Source of the DNA: Burhinus oedicnemus
Taxonomy: Eukaryota; Chordata; Aves; Charadriiformes; Burhinidae
Assembly (NCBI GenBank): GCA_008921705.1
Contig: VFFE01007604.1
Coordinates: 351,127-415,126, forward strand
Direction: 5' to 3'
Length of the DNA: 64,000 nt
A model generated the notes under the pieces. It was not told the origin of the DNA and made no database searches. It saw only the letters and a program-made list of their open reading frames with translations. A program made the translations under genes and the position numbers. This document shows positions 1 to 13,899 of the stretch, piece by piece (positions within the stretch are counted from its first letter, which is position 1; the number at the start of each line of letters is the position of its first letter).

Positions 1-689
1 CCACAGCCCAAGAGGTGTTAGTCTGAGCTCAGCTGCCTCCCGCTAAGGTGCAAGATCATTATTTAAAGCCCGACCTCCCCTAAGCAGGCAAGGATTCGGG
101 GCTGACAGGAGCAGGGATCTCTGAACCAGGAAAATACATGGCCGCGTTTCCCTGTGCTGTTTAGAAGCACAAGTGAGCAGGAATCCTTCCCACCAGCCTG
201 GAGGTTTCCTAAAGAGCCTTAAATTAGTGCACGCCTCAAAAGCTAACGGGGACAAATCTTGGCCTCGCTATTTAGGTGGTCAGTGAGACTGGGTGCATGT
301 GCTTGCATACAGGGTGGCAAGATTTGACCCGGAGCCTTACCCAAGAATAGGTCCTCCGAGAAACACTCTGCCAATTTTACAGCTGCTTTTCAAAACAGAA
401 GCCTTTAAAAAAAAACCAGACTCGGGAGACAGAATCTGGAACGGGATGGTTGTATCCCGCAGGGAAAACCTGCGCTCCCCAACGCACGCACACACACACA
501 CAGAGTGCGCCGGGGCTCCTGCCCACAGTCATGCACGGATACTGGTCTTCCACGTCAAAATGTGAACTACTCATTTACAACACCACACACTGAGAGAAGT
601 TGTAGATCCTGAGCCAGGGTGTAGATTAGGAATCTCTTGGCTTCCAGCATATCAACAGCAGGATTTAGGGTTTCGGTTTTTTTCACACA

Positions 690-692
690 CCC

Positions 693-724
<32 letters not shown>

Positions 725-725
725 T
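690..725. repeat. Poly-C/poly-T homopolymer tract
   Basis: About 11 C followed by about 25 T on the + strand. In the SCAMP5 transcript sense this reads as an A-run followed by a G-run. Confidence 0.9.
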
Positions 726-1140
726 AAATGCTAAATCAGCCAGCCACCTGCTAGTTAAAAAGCAAAAGAAAAGGGAGAATTCCCAGGATTGCTTGCCCTT
801 GCTGAGACACTGGCAAGTGGCTGGACACTACCAACTGAAAGAGAACACTCACACACATCGGAAACCTGTGGTTCAGCGTTCATACCAAGGGGAGATGGGT
901 GCTGGTTGCTATTTTTATCATTCCCTTTGAGAGGAGGGAGGGAGGCTTTTGGCTGATGTAGTTCTAACGTACACCTATCACCACAGTAATTAAAAAACCA
1001 CCACCGCACACTATTTCACAGGGAAAAAGAAGACACGTGAACGTACACTTACTACCACACACAACAAGAGCCCTGCAGGTCAACTCACAGCGTCTTCAAA
1101 ATCAAAAATAAAAGAGAAAGGAAGAGCTCAAGACAATAAC

Positions 1141-1158
1141 GGGGGAGGGGGGGGGGGG
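1141..1158. repeat. G-rich homopolymer tract
   Basis: Nearly uninterrupted G on the + strand, 3' of SCAMP5; C-rich in the SCAMP5 RNA. Confidence 0.85.
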
Positions 1159-1320
1159 AAAGGAAAAAAATCCAAAACAATCTTGTTACAAAGAACGGGA
1201 AAAGAAGAACTGTTATGGTACACTCCGACTTTCTGAAATAGCTGCAGAAACTCGGCTCAGCCTTCCTCCTCCTCCTCCCTTGCCCCCCAGCTCTTTCACC
1301 CGAGGACAGAGTCCTGCTGC

Positions 1321-5518
<4,198 letters not shown>

Positions 5519-5587
5519 GCCGGCACGTGCTCAGCCTCTCCGTTCCACAGGAAAAGTAGGGAAAAAAACCTGGGAGCTTTACCAAAG
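5519..5587 (-). other. SCAMP5: SCAMP5 5'UTR part of the start-codon exon (predicted)
   Basis: On the minus strand a pyrimidine-rich acceptor (TTCTTCCAG, ending at 5588) precedes the ATG at 5518 by about 69 nt. This fits a non-coding first exon joined to an exon with a short 5'UTR and a 7-nt coding piece. Inferred from splice signals only. Confidence 0.5.
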
Positions 5588-6165
5588 CTGGAAGAAAACG
5601 AAAGGAAAATGTGATGTGAAGTGGTCAGGCACCTCCCCGGAGAGCCTTCACCTTCCCACCGCTCCAAAACAGCTCGAGCACAGCAGCCTAACAGGGCGGT
5701 TTGCTTTATTTACGCAGACACTTTCTTCTACAGGATTCACATGTCTGGCCTTACCACCAGCACCTGGCCGGTGGCAGAATAAATCCCAGCTCCTCTGGCC
5801 ACAGGCTTACGCACCAGTTAAGGCGGAAGATTAAGAGAAGATCCAGCGATGTGGGGCAGGGCGCAGGCTTAACCTCCCACTCCCGACTGACCTACATGCA
5901 GCCTCGGGAGAGGGGCCAGGCTGGATGGGAGGGATGCAGCCATGGGCAGTCTGAAATCCTCAAGTTTGTTACCTGGCCCCAAACCAATTTTTTGTTTGTT
6001 TGTTTTTATTTATTTTTTTAATTTTCATTTTTGCAAAGAGCCTCTGTTCCAGTGCAGGGAAGCACCTGACGGCATCGCAGCTCCCAGCACGTCCTCTGCA
6101 AGCACGAGCCAGAAACCAGGCCAAAAAGGGAGCAGGGAAATCAGCTGAAAATATCAGCTGGGGAA

Positions 6166-6187
6166 AATAAATAAATAAATAAATAAA
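6166..6187. repeat. (AAAT)n microsatellite
   Basis: Five to six AAAT units inside the predicted SCAMP5 first intron. Confidence 0.85.
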
Positions 6188-6949
6188 TCAGTGGCGATTG
6201 TTACTAATGAGTCACTTGAGTGTCAGCTTAACGATTACTCATGTCGTTTGGCACCTTGTGCCGTATCTTGCAGGTGGGAGAGGTGGGAGCTCAGCAGGGT
6301 CCCAGACCACGCCATGCTCTGCCCTGTCCCAGCAATGAAAATTAAGCAAAATTAAAGCGAAAAATTAAGCGTGAAGATGGCCACTCTGTGTCCCCCCCAC
6401 CTGCCCACAGGTCTTGCCCTCTCCCAGGCTGTCTCAGGCCGAGGAACGGCAGCAGCAAACACATTTCTCATGACATGGGGTCCCGGCGGTCGGTGCTTTG
6501 GAGGAGAACGGAGGGTTTGGGGGGAGGGGGGGGGGCCTCTCTGCCAGGGCAGCCTCCCCCCGCTACAACCATCACCCAGCACCAAAGACACCAGCCACGC
6601 AAAGCAAACCCCGGCGGCTCACCGATGTTCCGTCTCCCGACATCCCACGGCTGACTCCATCGCCCCCGGCGCTATAAATATGAGCTGACGTCTCCCCGCC
6701 ATGACGGAAGGCAACGGTGATGCACTGGGGGCCTCTCCCCCCCCTACCCTTGGCCACATGTGCCAGCAGTGGGGACACGCGGCCAGGCGTGCCCTCTGCC
6801 CCGACGCCTGCCCTGGTGCTGTGAGAGCTTTGCAAAAACCAGGGGCTTTGGCAAAATTTGGTTTGTTTTTTTTTTCAAAACTGGGGGAGGGGTTTACAAA
6901 CTGGGGAGGGGGATAGGCTTTTGCAATGCAACACCCGCGGCTATAACAC

Positions 6950-7600
6950 CGATATCCCCGGCAGGTGCCAGCCCCGCGGTGCCCTGCTCGGGGTGGGTTT
7001 GGGGGGAGGGCGCGGATTGCTGCCCGTGGGTTTCCACGGGCGAAGGGCCGCGTACCCCACGCACCCCCCCCACTCAGCCCCCCAGCCGGGCGCGAGCCTC
7101 CCATCAGCGGCCTGAGGTAGGGGAGGACGGCGCCCTGCCCCACGCTCGGTCCCCGGCGGCAGGGGACTGCACCCATGCGGGTGCGGGCGGCCCCGTGGGC
7201 GCCTCCACACCACGCACCCCCCACCCCTGAGTGGGGTCCGGGAGGTGGGGGGCAGAGGGCTGCTGCACCCCTCGGGGGGAGCATCCGACCGCTCCCCCCC
7301 TCCCCGAGGCAGCACACACCACCCCCAACCCCGGGACTCACCCGCGTGGCGTAGCGTGACCCGACCGGTCCCGTCCCGCGGCGGGTGGCGGCGGCCGCCC
7401 GCCCGCCTGGCGCTGGCTCCTGCCGCAGCGGCCGCGTTCTCGCGAGACTGCGCCGCCGCCGCCGGCCTGGCTATGGGCAGCCCCGAGATCTCACGAGAGC
7501 GGCTGCTGCCGCTGTCCAGGGTCCTGCTGCCGCCGGCGGGAAGGGCGGGGCCGCCGGAAGGGGGCGGTGGCCCTAGAGGGTCGGGGGTGGGGGGCTCTGT
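6950..7600 (-). promoter_or_regulatory. SCAMP5: SCAMP5 CpG-island promoter and candidate non-coding first exon
   Basis: Dense CpG and GC-rich sequence peaks at about 7340-7560. On the minus strand a strong donor (GG|GTGAGT, exon end at 7342) sits inside it, so a non-coding exon 1 spanning roughly 7342-7480 is plausible, with splicing to the acceptor near 5588. No TATA box in the expected place. The exact start site cannot be read from sequence. Confidence 0.5.
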
Positions 7601-7719
7601 AGGATGGGAAGGGATCTATAGGGTAGTGGGGGCTCTACGGGACAGGAGTGCAGTAATCCCTAGCTGGGGCAGGGCAGACCCTCCACTGGGCACGGGTATC
7701 ATAAGCTCGACATGGATAG

Positions 7720-8150
7720 GAGGAGACCCTCCATGGGGCAGGGGAGACCCTCTACGGGGCAGTGAAGATGCTCTACGGGGCAGGGAGACGCTCTGTGGGG
7801 CAGGGGAGACACTCTGTGGGGCAGGGGAGACACTGTATGGAGCAGGGAAGATGCTCTATGGGGCAGGGAGATGCTCTGTGGTGCAGGGGAGACACTGTAT
7901 GGAGCAGGGAAGATGCTCTATGGGGCAGGGAGATGCTCTATGGGACAGGAGAGACCTTCTATAGGGCAGAGGAGACCCTCTATGGGGCAGTGAAGACCCT
8001 CTATGGAGCAGGGGAGACCCTCTATGGGGCAGTGAAGACCCTCTATGGAGCAGGAGAGATGCTCTATGGGGCAGGAGAGACCCTCTGTGGGATGGGAGAG
8101 ACGCTCTATGGGGCAGGGGAGACCCTCTATGGGGCAGGGGCTCTGGGGGA
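7720..8150 (+). repeat. 21-bp minisatellite, about 20 copies
   Basis: Imperfect tandem array of a 21-bp unit whose core is CTCTATGGGGCAGGGGAGAC, with variants such as TGTGGGGCAG and 20-bp units. Because 21 is a multiple of 3, the array keeps frames open and produces artefactual seven-residue periodic reading frames of LYGAGET type. It starts some 150 bp from the SCAMP5 CpG island and ends in unique sequence. Confidence 0.95.
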
Positions 8151-8529
8151 CAGACCCTGGCAGGGCGGGCAGGCCCGGGTCAGCACAGGCTGCCTGTGCC
8201 CAGGAGGCTAAGGGGAGCCTGCAGGTCCCACCGGCAGGACCAAATTTAGGGGACCCCACACCCTGCTGTGCTCCAGGCTGGGGTCCCGCAGGACCAGTGT
8301 CTGCTCACACTGCCCTGCTCTCACCTCCGTGTCACAGCTGTCACACTGTCCCCACAGATTTACACAGTGTTTTTGGGACTATTAGTACTTTTTAAGTGCC
8401 TTTATTAATCTTTTATTGAAGCGCAACGGAGGTGCAGCAGCAGGTACGGCACCCACAGGCACGGCCGGGGGCCTGCGTTGCGGGCACCCTGCCAAACACA
8501 CAGGAGGTGGGCTCGCAGGGTGCGGGGCT

Positions 8530-9082
8530 GCTGGAGGGGATTCTGCTCCTCTGCTCCACTCTGGTGAGACCCCACCCGGAGTACTGTGTCCAGCACTGAA
8601 GCCCCCAACATCAGAAGGACATGGACCTGCTGGAGGTCCAGAGGAGGCCACAAAGACGCTCCGAGGGCTGGAGCCCTCTGCTATGAGGACAGGCTGAGAG
8701 AGTTGGGGTTGTTCAGCCTGCAGAAGGGAAGGCTCCGGGGAGACCTTAGAGCCCCTTCCAGTATCTGAAAGGGGCCTACAAGAAAGCTGGGGAGGGACTT
8801 TTTACAAGGGCATGTAGTGATAGGACGAGGGGTGATGGCTTCAAACTGGAAGAGGGGAGATTTAGATTAGATCTCAGGAAGAAATTCTTTCCTGTGAGGG
8901 TGGTGAGACACTGGCCCAGGCTGCCCAGAGAAGCTGTGGCTGCCCCATGCCTGGAGGTGTTCAAGGCCAGGTTGAATGAGGCTTTGAGCAACCTGGTCTA
9001 GTAGGAGGTGTCCTTGCCCATGGCAGGGGGTTGGAACTAGATGATCTTTAAGGTCCCTTTGAACCTAAACCATTCTAGGATT
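8530..9082 (+). mobile_element. CR1 LINE fragment, 3' end, copy 1
   Basis: 5'-truncated CR1 (chicken repeat 1) non-LTR retrotransposon in + orientation. It shares long near-identical blocks with the copies at about 11985-12452 and 31478-32322, including the stretch from the ACCCCACC region through GGTTGGAACTAGATGATC and TTTAAGGTCCC to AACCATTCTAGGATTC. Only the distal part and 3'UTR remain; no intact ORF. Confidence 0.93.
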
Positions 9083-9640
9083 CCCAGTGCCGCTGGAGGA
9101 GCCACTGTGCTGCTATTTTTTCCCATTGCTCAGCTGTGCAGCTGCAGGGACATAAAAAAAAAATAAATTCCAATGTTGCTTTTTTCCCGAGAGCAGTTCC
9201 CCTGCTGTCCCAGGTGAGTCTGAAGCCACTGTCCCCATCACCCTGCCTGGCTTCCCGTGGTGGTCCACCTCGTAGCCAGTGCTGCTCTGTGCGGTAATTA
9301 AAGATTTGCAGGGGAGGCAGAGGCTGCGCTGATTGCGTTTGCCAGCAATGCCCGGGTTGGGAGGCAAAGGGCAGGGGAAGGGGCTTGATTGACTCCCAGG
9401 TGGGCTGGGACAGATGTTGGAGTAAAATTGATATTAACTAAAAAACCGAAATTTAAAATGTAATTGAAGCAACTGAGGAAACCTGCTGCTGCTAAAGTCC
9501 TCCGTACTGCCCCAACCCAATTTAATTATTTACCTAATATTAAAATAGGGAAATAGTAACTAGACATGATTTATCTGTGCTACAGTTTGACAACAATTTA
9601 TTGTCAGACAATTATTCTATCACTCGATGACCCCTGCCTA
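9083..9640. other. Intergenic, no gene seen
   Basis: After CR1 copy 1 the sequence turns AT-rich near 9420-9600. No exon-like reading frame or RNA gene recognised. Confidence 0.5.
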
Positions 9641-10215
9641 CCCAGTAAGGAGGAATCGGGAAGAAAACCAGGAAACCCAGGGGTTGAAATATAAACACAT
9701 TTAATAGGATAAGACTACATTGTTAATTTTAATAATACTAAAGAACCAATACTGATCCCAATACCAATATAAAATACACAAGGATTATACGCAGCCCATT
9801 CTATCCGTAGGAAGCCGTGCACTCCCAGCAGGGGACAGCAAATGTCAGACACTGGGAGCACTACGGCTTCGGGAGGAAGGGAAGGGCTCAGGGATCTGGC
9901 ACCGGGGCAAGGAGTTCTCTGGATCTCAGCCGTCAAGGGAGAGAGAGAACTTCTCAGCAGACTTTCTAATTCACACTGAATGTGCCATTCATGGTATGAA
10001 ATAATCCTGTTGGCCAGCTTGCATCAAGTGCCTGGGTCTCGCTCCTCCTCATCCCTGCATCTGGAGAGCTCGAAAACACTGAAACATTGAAACCCACACA
10101 CCATAGCTGGCTATAAAGTAAATATTTTCACAAATTCAGACACTAGAGTTTTCTAAAAGTGCAGTTTTCCCAAGCGTGACAAGAGAAATTAGTCCTGGGT
10201 CGCTCAAACCAGGAC
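9640..10215 (+). mobile_element. Endogenous-retrovirus-derived 3' internal sequence (probable)
   Basis: AT-rich block unlike its GC-rich surroundings. The run of motifs (ACCAATA/AATACCAATA, then a purine-rich GGGAGGAAGGGAAGG segment, CATGGTATGAAATAAT, GGCCAGCTTG and AACCAGGACA) resembles the non-coding end of avian endogenous retroviruses as I remember them. No intact reading frame. The family is not assigned; a repeat-library search would settle it. Confidence 0.45.
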
Positions 10216-10256
10216 AATCTGTGCTTCAATTAAGGAACTAGCCACCAATGTAGCTT

Positions 10257-10716
10257 TGTTGATAATTAGGATAGTCCCAGCAAGAGAGTGATGAACTGTA
10301 GGCCTGGTGAGCAAACTGAGAAAACCACCCGGAACTGCCAAGATTAGAGGAGAAGTAGGTAAAAAGTCATTTCGGCTGGGGGAGATCGCGACCACTGACT
10401 CATTGACCCCCTCCCCAAATGACACCACCTACTCAAAAGAGAACAAAGGGAGAAGAAGACAGAGTCTGCGCACTAGTTTACATGGGGAGCGAAGAAATCT
10501 TGACCAATCATTAAAGAGAATAACCATGAGTATGTTTAAATTGTTTGAATATGTAATAATCAGTGTATAAAAGCGGAGATTTTTGAAACTAAAGTGTGCT
10601 CCCGTTTTGGGACGAGCACCCCATTTCTGCACGTTCATGGAATAAACTTGGAAATACCTCTGCTCTGTATGTTATTGGCTTGCACACTGGGTAAAGAACC
10701 CAGATTTGGGACAACA
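10257..10716 (+). mobile_element. Solo-LTR-like element
   Basis: Bounded by a 5-bp inverted repeat, TGTTG at 10257-10261 and CAACA at 10712-10716, of the TG...CA type. Inside are LTR-like signals in order: TATAAAAG near 10566 and AATAAA near 10641, followed by a U5-like tail. No target-site duplication is visible at these borders, so they may be off or the insertion eroded. It lies just after ERV-like sequence. Confidence 0.5.
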
Positions 10717-10719
10717 CAG

Positions 10720-11980
10720 GGACAAAAAGCTCCTAAAGGGGATGTAAATCCCAAATCAGCTTGAGGACTCCAAGCGATGTGAGGTGGACTCCGTAGGCAG
10801 CGTCTCTTGTCCTCAGTGGAGCCCTGTGCAGGCCACTCGGACCTCCTGCCTCCATGCTTGCATGTCACTGCAGCGTCATGAAACTGGCTTTATTTGACAA
10901 CTGAATTGTCCTCCCTTCCCAGGGTCCAACCTCGAGCGTCAGCGCACTATCATGCTTCGCTGGGCACCGAGGTTCAGCGAGGACAACGTCCCACCATGAG
11001 AAGGTGTGAAAAGCAGGGCAGGGAAGCAGCTCAATCTCTCTTTACACCAGCAAAGCCCTGGTCACCAAACACCCCCGGCAGATGAACAGCATCGCTCTGT
11101 GGGGACGCTAGGAAGGAAACCTGGCAGAAACAGGGAAAACACCTATTTCACAGATGGTAGAATGAAGGGAATCAGGAAAACAAGCGTGCCGCAGATGACC
11201 CCATATCTGAGGACCCAGCTGTCCACTCTAGGCACCTTCTGTGTCTTGGACCCTGAGCTGCTCTTCCCTGCAGAGAGCGGAACATCCAGCTCCATCCCAT
11301 GTGTGACAGCAGGAGAGCAAGGGCAGGAACACGAACAGCAAGGGGAGAAGGGGATGTGGCTGTGGATCCCCACCCTGGCCAAGCGCCACTGCTGGCCCAC
11401 CCGTGAGACCTCAGGGGGTGCTCTGAGACCCGGAGTGCTTGTGTCGGCTCTGCCCCACACCGCCCTGCCTGTGGGCATCCCCCCAGGCACTGAGCACCCC
11501 AGGGATTTGGGGCTGGCTGCAAACCCAGCCCTGCTCCCTGGGGAGGATTCCTTGGCGGTCTCTGCTCAGTGCCGGTTTCACCACAGATCAGCTGCCAGAT
11601 GCCTCCCTTGGGCCCAGGACCGTGGGAACTGCTTCGTGTCCCTCATTTCCTGTGTCTTGAGCTTCTTCTGCTCTGGATTTGCTCCCTACCTGCTTCTTTG
11701 CCCGCCTTGGGTCCCCCAGCATCTTCTCATCCTGTTGAGACTTTGGGAATGGCCAATGGCAGAGCTGTTCCTTGCCCTCACCACGTTTCCATTTGCCCGC
11801 AGGCTTTACAAGAAGAGTTGTTCAGAAGTCAAATGGATGGGTGCTCCCCTCGCTCATGGGGGATGTCTGGGGAGCCAAGGGGTAACACAAGGCCAGGGTA
11901 GGAGTCTTGCTGCCCAGTGCCCAGCCCACGCTACCTGAGCAGGGCAGGCTGGAGTGGGTGATCAGGTTCAACAAGAGCCC
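10720..11980. other. Intergenic, no gene seen
   Basis: GC-balanced sequence with one long open frame on + (about 11006-11938) that has no recognisable domain, no supporting splice or promoter structure and runs into a CR1 copy. I do not call a gene here. Confidence 0.5.
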
Positions 11981-11984
11981 AGAT

Positions 11985-12452
11985 CAGCGTGGCCAGGAGG
12001 TCGAGAGAGGTGATTCTGCCCCTCTGCTCTGCTAAGACCCCACCTGGAATACTGTGTCCAGCACTGGAACCCCCAACATCAGAAGGACATGGACCTGTTG
12101 GAGCAGGTCCAGAGGAGGCCATGAAGATGATCCAAGGGCTGGAGCACCTCTGCGTGAGGACAGGCTGAGAGAGGTGGGGTTGTTCAGCCTGGAGGGGTGA
12201 TGGCTTCAAACTGGAAGAGGGGAGATTTAGATTAGATCTCAGGAAGAAATTCTTTCCTGTGAGGGTGGTGAGACACTGGCCCAGGCTGCCCAGAGAAGCT
12301 GTGGCTGCCCCATCCCTGGAGGTGTTCAAGGCCATGTTGGATGAGGCTTTGAGCAACCTAGTCTAGTGGGAGGTATCCCTGCCCATGGAAGGGGGGTTGG
12401 AACTAGGTGATCTTTAAGGTCCCTTCCAACCCAAACCATTCTACAATCAGCC
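11985..12452 (+). mobile_element. CR1 LINE fragment, copy 2 (internally deleted)
   Basis: Same CR1 3' consensus as copies 1 and 3 in + orientation. Relative to both, it jumps from TTGTTCAGCCTGGA directly to GGGGTGATGGCTTC at about 12190, losing about 120 bp present in the others. It ends at the CCATTCTAC.. terminus. No intact ORF. Confidence 0.92.
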
Positions 12453-13830
12453 ACCAAGTTCACAGCAGGTTCAAGGCCAAGCCATGAAGTCAATCTGCAG
12501 GTCAGGTCCAAGGGCTAGTCAATCCATTGGTCCAGAGTAGCAGGGACCAGGCATGAGGATGGCTGCAACTGAACTAGAGACCAGCCACAACATAGCTCAG
12601 ACTAGGACTGAACACCCTGGGCTGAGCTTAAATAGAGTTCCTGGGCCATGGGCAGGGTGTGGGTGGGGGTCCCAGGTGGGGCTGGTCAGGACCATTAGGG
12701 TTTATTAATGCCCTCAGGGCCCTTACAATGTCCTCCTGTGTGTTATGTTGTGGCTCTGCAAAGGGATTTGTCCTATAAAACACTTTTTCCCCTTTTCTTT
12801 GACTGCCTGCCCACTCAAAATGTGTATTATCTTCAGCTCAGGTGTTTTCTGTTTATGGTAGGGACAGTGGGTTTCTCTTGCTGACTCAGTTAGTAGGAAG
12901 CTGGTGCCACCCTAGGATGTTCCTAGGGTTCCTCTAGCATCTCAAGACAGCCCCAGCACCCCTGGGAGCCTGGAGTAGTATCCTCTAGGGTCTCAGGAAG
13001 CAGCAGCAGCAGGTCCCAGACCCTGGTTAGGATCAGGGTAGGGGGTCCATCTGGGTTCCCACTGGGGCTGCGATAAGCCTGGGCATCAGCCTGCTGCCAA
13101 GTGCAACGCGATGAGCGCCTGAGACCTGAGCCGGGCCGATGTGACGCAGAGATGGACAGCAGCACCGAGACTTTTTCCTTGTATCGGATGCTTCGACTTT
13201 CCGAGCTGCTCCCATGCCGGGCCACCTTGGATGAAAGAAAATATAGAGAGGGCAGGTGGAGGACAGGGGCTCGGGTTACTGCTCCTCTCCAGCTGCCCTG
13301 CTCTCCGTTAGGAATATGTTTCTGGGGGTTTTTTCCGCCCTTTCCCAGCCTTGACTGGGGCCACTGTCAGCTCTGGCTCCGTGCTGTCTCCTGCAGCCCT
13401 CTCCATCCTTGCCACTGCCAGCCTTCCTCTCTTGGCTCCTCTGCAAAATGGCCCTTCCAAGCTCACACCTCCTGTGGGGTTGGGGCCAGGCAAAAGGGTC
13501 CCGCAGGGATGGGGGGGCCCTCGTAGGATGGGACCCTCAACCTTGCGGGGTGCTGGCAGCCCATGGCACTGGGACATGGGATGCTCAGAGAGAAGATGTA
13601 ATGGGGAAAGGGAGGAGGAAACCCATCCCTGGGTCCCAGTGTGACCAGAGCGGATGCTCAGGGAGGACAGACAGATGATATACAGGGTGCAATTGCTTTA
13701 TTCCTTTTTTTTTTTCCTCCATTCCTTCCTTTACCATCTGCCCCTTCTCCATTTTAAATGAATCCCCATCCTCTTTCCCAGGGCTTTTTTTCCTGAGTCC
13801 CCCCACAGCTGGGGCTGTCTGTGCCTTTGT
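12453..13830. other. Intergenic, no gene seen
   Basis: Unique sequence of mixed composition. Open frames are short or lack domain content. No splice-flanked exon with recognisable protein similarity. Confidence 0.45.
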
Positions 13831-13842
13831 GTCCTGTCTCCC

Positions 13843-13859
13843 CCCATCCATCCATCCAT

Positions 13860-13895
<36 letters not shown>

Positions 13896-13898
13896 CCT
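13843..13898. repeat. (CCAT)n microsatellite
   Basis: About 13 near-perfect CCAT/CATC units with one G interruption. It creates artefactual WMDG- or PSIH-type repetitive frames. Confidence 0.95.
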
Positions 13899-13899
13899 C

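Larger units (their letters stand above)
1..1320 (-). other. SCAMP5: Probable SCAMP5 3'UTR (continues past window start)
   Basis: This stretch directly follows the SCAMP5 stop codon on the minus strand. No minus-strand AATAAA (TTTATT on the + strand) is seen before the window edge, so the 3'UTR probably extends beyond base 1; human SCAMP5 also has a long 3'UTR. It holds simple sequence: a CA run near 488-501, a C-run/T-run near 690-725 and a G-run near 1141-1158. No other gene is visible. Confidence 0.55.

Noticed and set aside
6619..7341. 240-residue Gly/Arg/Pro-rich open frame on minus strand
   Set aside because: Product of CpG-island composition; overlaps the SCAMP5 promoter and intron; no recognisable domain.
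7245..7964. 239-residue open frame running from CpG island into repeats
   Set aside because: C-terminal part is the 21-bp minisatellite in frame; N-terminal part is low-complexity.
11006..11938. 310-residue open frame on + strand
   Set aside because: No domain or splice support; abuts CR1 copy 2. Could not confirm a gene.
13843..13898. Possible CRISPR-like or coding repeat (WMDG repeats)
   Set aside because: Plain CCAT microsatellite in a vertebrate genome; no spacers.
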